A stretch of DNA of 64,000 nt, taken from assembly GCF_013294115.1 (NCBI RefSeq), contig NZ_JABSNP010000006.1, forward strand, positions 1-64,000. The letters are read 5' to 3'. A program made the position numbers and the translations under genes. A model generated the notes under the pieces. It searched no databases, had not been told where the DNA came from, and saw only the letters and a list, made by a program, of their open reading frames with translations. The stretch comes from Hymenobacter caeli. Its GTDB lineage: Bacteria; Bacteroidota; Bacteroidia; Cytophagales; Hymenobacteraceae. This document shows, one piece after another, positions 50,878 to 59,890 of this stretch (the first letter of the stretch is position 1; every line of letters starts with the position of its first letter).

Positions 50878-52755
50878 TCAAAACCGGTTGGTGATGCCAA
50901 AATGAATCTTAGAATTGCCCAGTGCGAAGCGTTGGTTGGCGCTGCTCGACTGGCCCACCGAGTACACGAACTGAAACAGCCCCGCCGGCGTGCGAAAGCT
51001 GAGGCCCGCGCCCAAACCCGTGGGCTGGTCGTGGAGGTTGCCCGGGTTGCGCTCCGAGAATTTCTGCTGCAAATACGCCTGGTCGGCAAACAAAAACACG
51101 TACGATTCGGGCCCGATGAACTGCCGGTACTCGGCCGTGGCCACGGCGTAGGCGCTGGCGTAGAACTGGTTCTCGTTGAAGCCCCGCAGCGAGTTCAGGC
51201 CCCCCAACCGGAACATCTCGTTCAGGAACAGGCGCTGGTTGGCCAGGCTTTCGCCGCGCACGCGCAGCATCAGCACCCCCGCGCGGCCCACGGCCGTGTA
51301 GCGCTCAACCCGCAGCGCCAGCGCCACCTGCGTGGAGCGCAGCGGCAGACGGGTGTATAGAGTGTCGTTCAGGTCGGGGTTTTTAGTGATAGTCTTGGTG
51401 CCCACGGCGGCCTGGCCATTCAGCAGGTAGCCGCGGTGCGGAAAGAACAAGTCATCGAGCGTGTTCCAGGCGTAGCTGAGGCCGTAGGAAGTGTATTGGG
51501 AATCAATGTTTTCGGGCAGCGCCGTGAGGGCCCGGGCGGCGGCGCTGTCGGTGAAAAGCCGCGAGTTGCGCTGCTCTACAAAAAAGGTGAGCCGCCCGGC
51601 CCGCGCCGTGGGGTAGGTCACTTGCAGGCGCGGCCGCACTGTCAGAAACGCGTCGGTCTGCTTGTACAGGTTGAAGCTGCCGGCCACCTCCAGCGGCGTG
51701 CCGAAGAAGTTGGGGTGCACGTACTGGAGGTCGAGCAGCTGCGAGAGCGCATCGACCTTGCGGAACTGCAGGCCCACCTGCTTGCCGCCGCCCTTCAGGT
51801 TGCGCAGGTTGATGGTGACGTCGCCGGTGAACTGCACGCCCTGGCCCGTGCCGGTACTGGGCAGCACGCCCACGATGGCGTCGAACTGGTTCGACGGCCG
51901 GTCGTCGAGCAGCAGGTACACCCGCGCCCGGCCCCGGGCGAAGCGCACCTCCGGCTCGGCCCGCACCTTCAGGTAGGGCAGCTGGCGCAAGAGCTGGGCG
52001 GCGGCCTGCACCCGCTGCTGGCTGTAGGGCTGCCCCGGAAATATTTGCACGTACTTGGTCAGGAACTGCTTGCGCGTTTTGGTCGAGCCCACGATTTGGA
52101 TGGAGTCGAACACAATGGCCCGGCCGCGCTTCAGCACCACGCGCCCGGCAATGGTGTGCCCGTCGAGCCGCACCGAGTCCAGGCCCACCGTGGCGAAGGG
52201 GTAGCCCTGGTTTTCGGCCTCCGCCAGCACCCGTTCCTGTAGCTGGGCCCACTCGGCGGGCCGGAACGGGGCTTGGCGATACAGCTTCTCGCGGTAGCCG
52301 GCCCGCGTCAGCAGGCCGTCGCCGAGGTTGCCGTTGCGCAGGTAGGCCCACCGAAACGGCTCGCCCACGAAAATGCGGGCCCGCACCGTGTCGGGCCCCC
52401 AGCGAATTTCGTCGGCCGAGGCCGTGAGGTACGACTCGCCCTGCAAAGCCAGCACCAGCTCCCGGATTTCGCGCAGCGCACTCAGCGAGTCGGGCACGGC
52501 GGGCCGGGGCTTGTAGCGACGCAGCCGGGCCGCATCGGCGGGGGCGGCGTCGAGGCGCAGCACGCGGGGGCGCACCAAGCGCTTGGGCACCGTGGGGCCG
52601 GGTGGGGCGGGCGGCGGCACCGGCGGCGGGGCCAGCCCCGGCTGGTTGGGCGCGGCGGGGTCGAGGGTGGGCGTCTGGGCCAGCGCGGGGCCCCGGCCCA
52701 GCAGCCACACCCAGCCCAGCAGCCAGCCAAAACGCAGGAAAAACCGGACGTACAT
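50878..52755 (-). CDS. BamA/TamA-family outer-membrane protein
   Basis: A 625-residue protein: signal peptide (FFLRFGWLLGWVWLLGRGPALAQ), a Pro-rich linker, POTRA-like domains (for example GRAIVFDSIQIVGSTKTRKQFLTKYVQIFPGQPYSQQRVQAAAQLLRQLPYLKV), and a C-terminal 16-strand-type barrel with FRLGGLNSLRGFNENQFYAS (the surface-antigen GSxSxRGF loop), ending IHFGITNRF with the terminal Phe. It is probably an Omp85 assembly or translocation factor distinct from the essential BamA because of its Pro-rich insert; this distinction is inference. Confidence 0.9.
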   Translation of the reverse strand: MYVRFFLRFGWLLGWVWLLGRGPALAQTPTLDPAAPNQPGLAPPPVPPPAPPGPTVPKRLVRPRVLRLDAAPADAARLRRYKPRPAVPDSLSALREIRELVLALQGESYLTASADEIRWGPDTVRARIFVGEPFRWAYLRNGNLGDGLLTRAGYREKLYRQAPFRPAEWAQLQERVLAEAENQGYPFATVGLDSVRLDGHTIAGRVVLKRGRAIVFDSIQIVGSTKTRKQFLTKYVQIFPGQPYSQQRVQAAAQLLRQLPYLKVRAEPEVRFARGRARVYLLLDDRPSNQFDAIVGVLPSTGTGQGVQFTGDVTINLRNLKGGGKQVGLQFRKVDALSQLLDLQYVHPNFFGTPLEVAGSFNLYKQTDAFLTVRPRLQVTYPTARAGRLTFFVEQRNSRLFTDSAAARALTALPENIDSQYTSYGLSYAWNTLDDLFFPHRGYLLNGQAAVGTKTITKNPDLNDTLYTRLPLRSTQVALALRVERYTAVGRAGVLMLRVRGESLANQRLFLNEMFRLGGLNSLRGFNENQFYASAYAVATAEYRQFIGPESYVFLFADQAYLQQKFSERNPGNLHDQPTGLGAGLSFRTPAGLFQFVYSVGQSSSANQRFALGNSKIHFGITNRF

Positions 52756-52829
52756 TCGGGGACGATAACGCGCCAGCCGGCGTTTAATTTCCCGAATGTA
52801 AAACGGCCGCATCCCCCGTTTTGCCGCCC

Positions 52830-53987
52830 ATGCCCGGCCTCTACCTCCACGTCCCGTTCTGCAAGCAAGCCTGCTCGTACTGCGACTTCCACTTCAGCAC
52901 CTCCCTGGCCCTGAAGGGCCGCTTGGTGGACGCCCTGGTGCAGGAAATTTCCCTGCGGAAAAATTACCTGGGGCCCCAGGCGACGCTCGATACCATTTAC
53001 TTCGGCGGCGGCACACCTTCCTTGCTAACGGCCAGCGAATTGGGGCTAATATTTGAAGCCATTCACCGCCATTTTGCCGTAGCCCCGGGGGCCGAAATCA
53101 CCCTTGAGGCCAACCCCGACGACCTCACGGCCCCCCAGCTGGCCGCGCTGGCGGCTTCACCCGTCAACCGCCTCAGCATCGGCCTGCAAAGCTTCTACGA
53201 GCCGCACCTGCGGCTGATGAACCGGGCCCACACCGCCCAGGAATCGGCCACGGCCGTGCGCCGGGCCCAGGACGCGGGCTTCGAAAACCTGTCCATCGAC
53301 TTGATTTACGGCGTGCCCGCGCCCGGCCACCACATCTGGGAAGCCGACCTGGCCAACGCCTTCGCGCTCGGCGTGCCCCACATCTCGGCCTACGCCCTCA
53401 CCATCGAGCCCGGCACGCTGCTGGGCCGCCGCCAGGGCAAGGGCACGTTTGCCGCGCCCCCCGACGAGTTCGTGGCCGTGCAGTTCGAGCGGCTGCTGGC
53501 CCAGATGCGGGCCCACGGCTACGGCCAGTACGAAATCAGCAACTTCTGCCGGCCGGGCCGCGAGTCGCGCCACAACGGCAGCTACTGGCGCGGCGTGCCC
53601 TACCTGGGCCTGGGCCCCAGCGCCCATTCGTTCGACGGCACCAACCGCCAGTTCACCGTGGCCAACAACCCGCAGTACGTGGCCGCCGTGCTGGAACGCG
53701 GCGAAGTGCCCGCCACGGTGGAGGTCCTCACCGCCCGCGACCGGGCCAACGAGTACCTGCTCACCACCTTGCGCACGGCCCGCGGCTGCGACCTGGCCCA
53801 CCTGCGCACCGCCCTGGGCCTCGACCTGGCCGCCGCGCACCCGGCCTACCTGGCCGCGCTCACGGCCCAGGGCTGGGCCACCATCCAAAACGAAGTGCTT
53901 ACTTTGACCGATGCGGGCAAGCTACTGGCCGACCAGATTACGCTGGAGCTGTTTATCGCCGACGAATCGCAGATTGTGCGGCTTTGA
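52830..53987 (+). CDS. hemW: HemW-type radical SAM heme chaperone
   Basis: A 385-residue radical SAM protein: LYLHVPFCKQACSYCDFHFS has the CxxxCxxC cluster site, followed by DTIYFGGGTPSLL, NRLSIGLQSFYEPHLRLMNRAHTAQE and SIDLIYGVP. Once annotated coproporphyrinogen oxidase, this branch (with the extra fourth Cys pattern CSYCDF and lacking key HemN residues) is the HemW heme-delivery protein. Start ATG 52830 is used; TTG 52821 is in frame. Confidence 0.94.
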   Translation: MPGLYLHVPFCKQACSYCDFHFSTSLALKGRLVDALVQEISLRKNYLGPQATLDTIYFGGGTPSLLTASELGLIFEAIHRHFAVAPGAEITLEANPDDLTAPQLAALAASPVNRLSIGLQSFYEPHLRLMNRAHTAQESATAVRRAQDAGFENLSIDLIYGVPAPGHHIWEADLANAFALGVPHISAYALTIEPGTLLGRRQGKGTFAAPPDEFVAVQFERLLAQMRAHGYGQYEISNFCRPGRESRHNGSYWRGVPYLGLGPSAHSFDGTNRQFTVANNPQYVAAVLERGEVPATVEVLTARDRANEYLLTTLRTARGCDLAHLRTALGLDLAAAHPAYLAALTAQGWATIQNEVLTLTDAGKLLADQITLELFIADESQIVRL

Positions 53988-54013
53988 AATTGATTTCGCA
54001 GATTCAATTTCAA
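53984..54013. terminator. A+T-rich hairpin after hemW
   Basis: TTGAAATTGA pairs perfectly with TCAATTTCAA around a 10-nt loop overlapping the hemW stop codon. No T-run; weak call. Confidence 0.4.
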
Positions 54014-54144
54014 CCAAATCGTAGATTACGACGGCCGGCCGGTGGCTACGCAGCTTTTATCTGCCGTAGTCGGACAAACACTGACCGCCTTTAGCACCGT
54101 TTCAATCTGCGAAACCTCCCTCAAATCTGCATAATCAGTGATTT

Positions 54145-54558
54145 ATGAGACTTTTGAGCGACAGCATTGCCGACGACGCCAATTTCTTCGTGGAAGAAGT
54201 GCACGTGGTGGCCATCGTGTTCGACAACACCGACGACGTGACCGTGTGGGCCACCACCCACTTCGACGGCGAGCTGCACTTCTTTCACCTCGCCCTGCCG
54301 TTCCAGTCCCTCGACACGCTGCTGCGCCTGGCCACCGACCGCGCCGCCACCCTCCAGGAAGAAGTGGCCGACGCGCTGGCCGCCAGCGAGTGGCCCGCCC
54401 TGCTCGAGTTCAACTCCGACGAGGCCCCGCCCGTGCCCCTGCCCAGCGTGGCCCTCAAGCTGTCCGTGACCTATCCCGCCGACGAAGAAGGCGAAGACGA
54501 CCCCCAGCCCCACAACATCTTCTACCTCGAAGGCGTGTACGTGCGCCTCGACCCGTGA
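54145..54558 (+). CDS. Hypothetical acidic protein
   Basis: A 137-residue acidic, soluble protein (SDSIADDANFFVEEVHVVAIVFDNTDDVTVWATTHFDGELHFFHLALP...). No family is recognised. Its TGA overlaps the GTG start of the following alpha/beta hydrolase by 4 nt (GTGA), so the two form an operon. Confidence 0.8.
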   Translation: MRLLSDSIADDANFFVEEVHVVAIVFDNTDDVTVWATTHFDGELHFFHLALPFQSLDTLLRLATDRAATLQEEVADALAASEWPALLEFNSDEAPPVPLPSVALKLSVTYPADEEGEDDPQPHNIFYLEGVYVRLDP

Positions 54559-55241
54559 GCGAGGAGCCCGTTTTCTACTTAATTCCCGGCCTGGGGGCCG
54601 ACGAGCGGGTGTTTCAGCGGTGGCAGCTGGCGGGCGCGGTGCACGTGCTGCAATGGCTGCCGCCGCAGTCGGCCGCCGAGGGCCTGCCCCACTACGCCGC
54701 CCGCTTGGCCGCGGCCGTGCCGCCCGGGCAGCCGTGCTGGGTGGTGGGCGTGTCGTTCGGGGGCCTGTTGGCGCTGGAAGTTGCCCGGCTGCGGCCCCGG
54801 GCGCGGGCGGTGCTGGTTTCCAGCCTGGCGGGGCCCCATGAGTTACGGTGGCTGCTGCGCCTCGCCCGCGCCACCGGCCTGTACCGCCTCGTGCCCCCGG
54901 CGCTACTCCAGCAAATGCCCCGCCTGGCCGGGTGGGCCTTCGGGGTGAAAACCCGCGGCGAGTACGCGCTGCTCCGGCAGATTATCGCCGACACCGACCC
55001 CGCGTTTGCCCGGTGGGCCATCGGGCAGCTGCTGCGCTGGCCGGGCGTGCCGGGCCCCGGGCCCGCCGCCCGGCTGCACGGCGGGCGCGACCGGCTGCTG
55101 CCCGCGCCCAACGCCGGCATCGACTACCTAGTGGCCGACGCCGGCCACTTCCTGGTGGTCAGCCACGCCGCGCCAATCAGCCGGTTTCTGAACCAGCTGG
55201 CCGCCGCCGCGGGCCCCCAGGATGATTTGCGCCTAACTTAG
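54555..55241 (+). CDS. Alpha/beta hydrolase
   Basis: A 228-residue alpha/beta-hydrolase fold protein: LIPGLGADERVF (oxyanion-loop region), WVVGVSFGGLLALEVA (nucleophile Ser in GxSxG), LHGGRDRLLP (Asp) and VADAGHFLVVSH (His), a complete catalytic triad. The start is GTG 54555, fixed by the GTGA overlap with the preceding gene; longer frame extensions are shadows. The substrate is unknown. Confidence 0.88.
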   Translation: MSEEPVFYLIPGLGADERVFQRWQLAGAVHVLQWLPPQSAAEGLPHYAARLAAAVPPGQPCWVVGVSFGGLLALEVARLRPRARAVLVSSLAGPHELRWLLRLARATGLYRLVPPALLQQMPRLAGWAFGVKTRGEYALLRQIIADTDPAFARWAIGQLLRWPGVPGPGPAARLHGGRDRLLPAPNAGIDYLVADAGHFLVVSHAAPISRFLNQLAAAAGPQDDLRLT

Positions 55242-55275
55242 GGAATTGATTGTACCCGGGATTTTACTGGTTCCC

Positions 55276-55923
55276 ATGCGGCTGTTCAAATTAATGCTGG
55301 CGGTGGTGCTGGTGGCCGGCATGGGCCCCGGGCGGGCCCTAGCGCAGCAGAGCCCGCCGCCCCGGCTGCGGGTGAAAGTCGGCTTCAACCTAGCGCACCT
55401 GGTCGTCATCCCCGAAGTGCGGGGCCGCCTGGTGGTGCCGCTGGCGCTGGGCCTGGAGTACCGCGTGGCCCCTCAGTTCAGCTTCTACGCCCAGGCCGAG
55501 GCGTACTTGCCCACGGGCCGCGCCCCGCGCGGCCGCCGGGTGGGCGCGGCCCTGCCGCTGGCGGGCGGGGCCGGGGCCCTGGGCATGCGCTGCTACTACC
55601 ACCACGCCCCCGCGGCCGATTCGCTCGCCCACCCCGCCCGCTTCGGCGATTACCTGGCCCTCGAAGGCAACGGCGAGTGGCAAGACTTGGCGGCGGCCCG
55701 GGGCCGGGGCCGGACCCGCGTCACCCCCGCCCAGCTCACGCCCGGGCTCTACCTGCTGGCCGGCACCCAGCGCGGTTGGGCCGGCCACCCGCTGCTGTTC
55801 GATGCCAGCGCCGGCCTGGGCCTGCAAGCCCCGGCCTACTACTACCACCGGCCCGAACAACTGCCCAGCCGCGCCTGGGCCGTGGCCGCTCAAATCAACC
55901 TGCGGGTATATTTCGGCCACTAG
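55276..55923 (+). CDS. Exported beta-rich protein (probable outer-membrane)
   Basis: A 215-residue protein: signal peptide ending GPGRALAQ, then beta-rich sequence with LRVKVGFNLAHLVVIPEVRGRLVVPLALGLEYRVAPQFSFYAQAEAYLP and the ending AAQINLRVYFGH, whose aromatic penultimate residues resemble an outer-membrane barrel end. No named family is recognised; it could be a small porin-like protein. The ATG at 55276 is chosen for the signal peptide. Confidence 0.7.
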   Translation: MRLFKLMLAVVLVAGMGPGRALAQQSPPPRLRVKVGFNLAHLVVIPEVRGRLVVPLALGLEYRVAPQFSFYAQAEAYLPTGRAPRGRRVGAALPLAGGAGALGMRCYYHHAPAADSLAHPARFGDYLALEGNGEWQDLAAARGRGRTRVTPAQLTPGLYLLAGTQRGWAGHPLLFDASAGLGLQAPAYYYHRPEQLPSRAWAVAAQINLRVYFGH

Positions 55924-55948
55924 CGGTCCGGAGCCGCTCGAAACCACA

Positions 55949-55976
55949 AAAGGGCTGCCCCGGTGGGGCAGCCCTT
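55949..55976. terminator. Terminator
   Basis: AAGGGCTGCCCC pairs with GGGGCAGCCCTT around GGTG-like loop bases, with A-runs before it, between convergent genes. Confidence 0.75.
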
Positions 55977-56011
55977 GCGTTGGCCTTTAGGTCAATTTCT
56001 CAGCGCTAAGC

Positions 56012-56281
56012 TTACGCGGCTTCGGCCACGGCTGGCACCACCGTCACAAACGAGCGGTCCTTGCGGCCCTTGTTGAACTGCACGGTGCCGTCGACCAACG
56101 CGAACAGCGTGTGGTCCTTGCCCATGCCCACGTTGGCCCCGGGGTGATGGCTGGTACCGCGCTGGCGCACGATGATATTGCCGGCGATGAGCGCCTGCCC
56201 ACCGAAAATTTTCACGCCGAGGCGCTTGGAATGCGATTCGCGGCCGTTGTTCGACGAGCCGACACCTTTCTTGTGAGCCAT
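56012..56281 (-). CDS. rpmA: Ribosomal protein L27
   Basis: An 89-residue large-subunit protein. [69 protein letters not shown] is standard L27; the N-terminus reaches the peptidyl-transferase centre. It is downstream of rplU, the usual order, with about 115 bp and inverted repeats between. Confidence 0.98.
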   Translation of the reverse strand: MAHKKGVGSSNNGRESHSKRLGVKIFGGQALIAGNIIVRQRGTSHHPGANVGMGKDHTLFALVDGTVQFNKGRKDRSFVTVVPAVAEAA

Positions 56282-56397
56282 TTTGTTTGAGCGGTTAGCT
56301 AATAGCGGTTAGCTATTGGCCTTCGGGTTAAAAATAAGACAACTGCCAGTAGAACAGAAAGCCAACAGCTAACAGCTGTTGGCTAACCGCTCAATAA

Positions 56398-56703
56398 CTA
56401 GCCGATGCTGTTAATCATTACCTTGGTGTAATCCTGGCGGTGGCCGTTCATCTTCTGGTAGCCCTTGCGGCGCTTCTTTTTGAAGACGAGCACCTTGTCG
56501 CCCTTCACGTGGGCGAGGATGGTACCGGTCACGGCCACGTCCAACGTGGGGGCCCCTAAGGTGATGGAGCCGTTGTCATCGGTCAGCAGGGCGTTGCCCA
56601 GTTGCACGGTGTCGCCGACGTTGCCGGCCAGCTTGTAGGCGTAAACGAATTTGTTGGCTTCAACTTTGGTCTGTCGGCCAGCGATATTGACAATAGCGTA
56701 CAT
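56398..56703 (-). CDS. rplU: Ribosomal protein L21
   Basis: A 101-residue large-subunit protein: MYAIVNIAGRQTKVEANKFVYAYKL...VLVFKKKRRKGYQKMNGHRQDYTKVMINSI is standard L21. The frame extends to 56919, but M56703 is the family start. Divergent from nrdB across a 520-bp region with DnaA boxes. Confidence 0.98.
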   Translation of the reverse strand: MYAIVNIAGRQTKVEANKFVYAYKLAGNVGDTVQLGNALLTDDNGSITLGAPTLDVAVTGTILAHVKGDKVLVFKKKRRKGYQKMNGHRQDYTKVMINSIG

Positions 56704-56903
56704 CGGTCTGCGCGGGGTTTCTGAAAATCGGAAGGCAAAAGTACGAGGGCGCTTTCGAAAAACCAAACCTAAGTCGTTAATCTTCATTCGCCCGGCGTTC
56801 GGAAGCCGTCGCTTCGTGCCCCAAATTTTGTAACAGCGCCCCCTGGCCCGGCAGCCCGGCCCAAACCAGCCCCACCCCAATTGGATTGAGGGAAGGTGCT
56901 TTT

Positions 56904-56946
56904 TGTGGACAAGTACCACTTATCCACAGGCCTCGTGTGGATAAGT
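56904..56946. promoter_or_regulatory. Cluster of DnaA boxes, two in a perfect inverted pair
   Basis: TTATCCACA (56920-56928, + strand) and its complement TGTGGATAA (56936-56944) are both perfect DnaA boxes. With flanks they form the dyad ACTTATCCACA / TGTGGATAAGT with a 7-bp spacer. A third site, TGTGGACAA (56904-56912; TTGTCCACA on the minus strand), has one mismatch. Known precedent: E. coli nrdAB expression is controlled by DnaA boxes. Alternatively this is part of the replication origin. Confidence 0.7.
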
Positions 56947-57116
56947 ACCTGTAAATGGGTGAATTTTCGATGTTTTTCTGTAGTATTACTGGAATGTTTC
57001 CCAATTGGAAGGAACGGCACACTACCGGGAAAAAGGGTTTAGGGCAGCGCTTATTTTTTACCCGAAAGCCCGGGTTTTTATAATTTTTTGGGGCCTCAGG
57101 TAGTCCTCCAGTTGCC

Positions 57117-57124
57117 TATCTTTG
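57117..57124 (+). promoter_or_regulatory. nrdB -7 box (TATCTTTG)
   Basis: A perfect TAnnTTTG about 100 nt before the nrdB ATG, giving a ~90-nt leader, and about 170 nt downstream of the DnaA boxes. Confidence 0.45.
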
Positions 57125-57223
57125 AAGTCGGAGGGGCCACCAGACGGCCAAAACAACCAGCGGCCCGGCCGGGTTGCTCCCCGTCAACCTTCCCGCTTCT
57201 TCGCCACCACTAGCCGCTACCGC

Positions 57224-58183
57224 ATGGAACCGCTCCTCGCCGAAAACCCCAACCGCTTCGTGCTTTTTCCCATCCAGAACGCCGACGTGTGGCAGTTCTA
57301 CAAGCAGGCCGAAGCCTCGTTCTGGACCGCCGAGGAAATCGACCTGAGCCAGGACCAGAAAGACTGGAACAACCTCAACGACAACGAGCGCCACTTCATC
57401 AAGCACGTGCTGGCCTTCTTCGCGGCCTCCGACGGCATCGTGAATGAAAACCTGGCCGTCAACTTCATGCAGGAAGTGCAGTTGCCCGAGGCCCGCTGCT
57501 TCTACGGCTTCCAGATTATGATGGAAAACATTCACAGCGAGACGTATTCGCTGCTGATTGACACCTACATCAAAGACCCCAAAGAGAAAGATTACCTCTT
57601 CAACGCTCTTGAAACGGTACCCGCCGTACAGAAAAAAGGCGAGTGGGCCCTGAAGTGGATCAACTCTGAGAATTTCGCCGAGCGCCTCGTCGCCTTCGCC
57701 GCCGTGGAAGGCATCTTTTTCTCGGGTTCGTTCTGCTCCATCTTCTGGCTGAAGAAGCGCGGCCTGATGCCCGGCCTCACGTTTTCCAACGAGCTGATTT
57801 CGCGCGACGAAGGGCTGCACTGCGACTTCGCCTGCCTGCTCTACGGTTACCTGCAAAACAAGCTGCCCACGGAGCGCGTGCAGGCCATCATCGCCGACGC
57901 GGTGGCCATCGAGCAGGAGTTCGTAACGGAGGCCCTGCCCGTGAGCCTCATCGGCATGAACGCCAAGACGATGTCGCAGTACATCGAGTTCGTGGCCGAC
58001 CGCCTGCTGGTGGCCCTGGGCTGCGGCAAAATATACAACACCACCAACCCGTTCGATTTCATGGAAATGATTTCGGTGCAGGGCAAAACCAACTTCTTCG
58101 AGAAGCGCGTGGCCGAGTACCAGAAAGCCGGCGTGATGAGCGAGCGCAACGACAACGTGTTCTCGCTGGACGAGGATTTCTAA
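57224..58183 (+). CDS. nrdB: Class I ribonucleotide reductase, beta (radical) subunit
   Basis: A 319-residue di-iron protein that generates the tyrosyl radical for NrdA. Metal ligands and radical Tyr are Asp70 (AASDG), Glu101 and His104 (MENIHSE), Tyr108 (ETYSLLI), with the second set in AVEGIFFSG and RDEGLHCDF. It ends with NVFSLDEDF, whose last residues dock onto NrdA. The frame extends upstream to 57122, but [12 protein letters not shown] is the normal start. It is far from nrdA (9.8 kb) in this genome. Confidence 0.97.
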   Translation: MEPLLAENPNRFVLFPIQNADVWQFYKQAEASFWTAEEIDLSQDQKDWNNLNDNERHFIKHVLAFFAASDGIVNENLAVNFMQEVQLPEARCFYGFQIMMENIHSETYSLLIDTYIKDPKEKDYLFNALETVPAVQKKGEWALKWINSENFAERLVAFAAVEGIFFSGSFCSIFWLKKRGLMPGLTFSNELISRDEGLHCDFACLLYGYLQNKLPTERVQAIIADAVAIEQEFVTEALPVSLIGMNAKTMSQYIEFVADRLLVALGCGKIYNTTNPFDFMEMISVQGKTNFFEKRVAEYQKAGVMSERNDNVFSLDEDF

Positions 58184-58234
58184 GCTGGTCGCGGTGTGGT
58201 GGCGCTGCGTGGCACCCACGCCAACGACTGCCGT

Positions 58235-58284
58235 CAAAAAAGCCGTCCGGCTTGGCTTGTGCGCCAGGCCGGACGGCTTTTTTG
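58235..58284 (+). terminator. nrdB terminator
   Basis: CAAAAAAGCCGTCCGG pairs perfectly with CCGGACGGCTTTTTTG, an 18-nt loop between; T6 in the second arm. Confidence 0.85.
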
Positions 58285-58321
58285 TGCGCTTTGCGCCCCT
58301 GCCAACCACCCGCCGCGCTGT

Positions 58322-58368
58322 AAAGCAAAGAGGCAGCCCTGCTTTGCACGGGGCTGCCTCTTTGCTTT
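58322..58368 (-). terminator. Terminator of the SGNH/FadL operon
   Basis: An 18-bp perfect stem (AAAGCAAAGAGGCAGCCC and complement) with an 11-nt loop, 25 bp after the stop of the SGNH lipoprotein gene. Confidence 0.8.
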
Positions 58369-58392
58369 GGGGCACGAAACCCTGCGGGAAAA

Positions 58393-59856
58393 CTACGGGA
58401 AAACCACGCCGCGATAGTTGTTGACGTTCACGTCCTGGAACGTGCTGCCGTACTTGGCGTTGATGGCCCGCAGGATTTCGTTGGCCACCAAGGCGTAGCC
58501 GCGGGGCGTGGGGTGCACCCCGTCGAGGCCGAAGATGTTGCCCGAAACGTACGACGCCGTGTTGTTCACGGCATTGGCGGCCTGGCCGCCGGTGGCCACG
58601 CCCCGGAAGTAGGTGTTGGCATCGAACAGCGCCAATCCGCGGGTAACGGCCGCCGACGAGATTATGCCGTTGTAGGCATTGGTGGCGGTGGCCACGTTGG
58701 CTTGCTCGGTGCCGTCGAGCACCAGAATGCTCGGGAAGGGGTTGCCCGTGCTCTGGCCGAAGGCCTTGGTCGTGTCAACGCCCATGGCCAGCAGAAACAC
58801 GCTCAGGTTGGGCACCGTGGCCGGCAGCGACGGCTTCAGCTGCCGATAGTAGTCGCGCCAGTACTTGCCGGTGGGCTGCCCGTAGAGGCCGGCGTAGTCC
58901 GAGGAAGTCAGCGTGAGCAGCAGCGTGCCCACGCCCCCGGTGCGAATGTCGGCCAGCGTACCCGCCACGCGGGTGTTGGGCTGGCCGGGGGCCAGGATGC
59001 CGGTGGTGTACACAAACGGGGCCGCCGTGGGCACGTTGGCGGCCGCCAGCGTGGCCCGGAACGAGGGCCCCACGGTGGTGAAGAACGGAATGCCCGTCAC
59101 GTCGGGGATGGTGGACACCACGCCTTTCGCCCCGCCCGTAGTCAGCGCGTCCAGCACCAGCCCAAGGTTGGCCGTGAACGTGGCCGTGGACGTAATGGCG
59201 GCCGTAGGGGACGGCGAGCCCCCGCCGGCCGTGGCGTAGAGGAGCACGTCGTTGCTGCCCAGCCACTCGGTGAAAAACGTGGGCTTGAGCGCGCCCACCG
59301 TGGCCTGCACCCGCTGCAAGTAGGTTTGCCCGGCCGACGCATCGGGCGTGATGCGCTCAAAAAATGCGTTACCGGCCACGCTGCCGTAGCCCACGGTTTG
59401 GATATCGGCCAGGCGAATGCCGGGCACCCCCAGGTTGTTCACCGGGTCGGTGTACTTGGTGTAGAGGTACTGCCCGTTGGCGGAGCTAACGCCCCGGATG
59501 GCCAGGTTGGTGGTCACGTTGGCCGTGATGGGCTTGCCCGCGGCCGTGAACCCGGTCAGCTTGAGGTAGCCCGAGCCGTTGGACTGGGCCGGGGTGAACA
59601 GCGGCTGCGTGAACGCGCCGCCGCCCACCTGCGCGAACTGCTGCGACAGAATGTTGGGGTACGAGTTGAGCTGGCCGTCGAGGTAGAGGCCCCCGTCGGC
59701 GTAGCCCGACGTGAGCGAGTTGCCAACGGCCAGGTACGTGGTGAACGTGGCCGAGCCGGCCGAAATCTGGGGCGCGTCGATGTTGGGCTGGCAGCCGCCC
59801 AGCGCCAGGCCCAGCAGGCCCAGGGCCGGCACGGAGTGCTTAAAAACTGAGTTCAT
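58393..59856 (-). CDS. SGNH/GDSL-hydrolase lipoprotein
   Basis: A 487-residue lipoprotein (signal LALGGC, Cys22) with an SGNH hydrolase fold: block I LAVGNSLTSGYADGG (Ser nucleophile in GNSLT), block III WLGSNDVL (Gly/Asn), block V GLDGVHPTPRGYALVANEI (Asp/His). It is probably an esterase on the outer membrane. It is 34 bp downstream of the FadL-type porin gene on the same strand; this pairing is common in Bacteroidota and suggests lipid or ester uptake (inference). Confidence 0.92.
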   Translation of the reverse strand: MNSVFKHSVPALGLLGLALGGCQPNIDAPQISAGSATFTTYLAVGNSLTSGYADGGLYLDGQLNSYPNILSQQFAQVGGGAFTQPLFTPAQSNGSGYLKLTGFTAAGKPITANVTTNLAIRGVSSANGQYLYTKYTDPVNNLGVPGIRLADIQTVGYGSVAGNAFFERITPDASAGQTYLQRVQATVGALKPTFFTEWLGSNDVLLYATAGGGSPSPTAAITSTATFTANLGLVLDALTTGGAKGVVSTIPDVTGIPFFTTVGPSFRATLAAANVPTAAPFVYTTGILAPGQPNTRVAGTLADIRTGGVGTLLLTLTSSDYAGLYGQPTGKYWRDYYRQLKPSLPATVPNLSVFLLAMGVDTTKAFGQSTGNPFPSILVLDGTEQANVATATNAYNGIISSAAVTRGLALFDANTYFRGVATGGQAANAVNNTASYVSGNIFGLDGVHPTPRGYALVANEILRAINAKYGSTFQDVNVNNYRGVVFP

Positions 59857-59890
59857 AAAGACTTAGGAATGGAGGCGAGTGGGAAGAAGC

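Larger units (their letters stand above)
56704..57223. other. 520-bp divergent intergenic region (rplU / nrdB)
   Basis: The longest gap in the window. It holds three DnaA-box-like 9-mers (56904-56946), then A+T-rich tracts (for example TTTTTATAATTTTTTG near 57075-57090), and a nrdB promoter box TATCTTTG at 57117-57124. The rplU promoter must also lie here. No ORF is credible. Confidence 0.75.
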
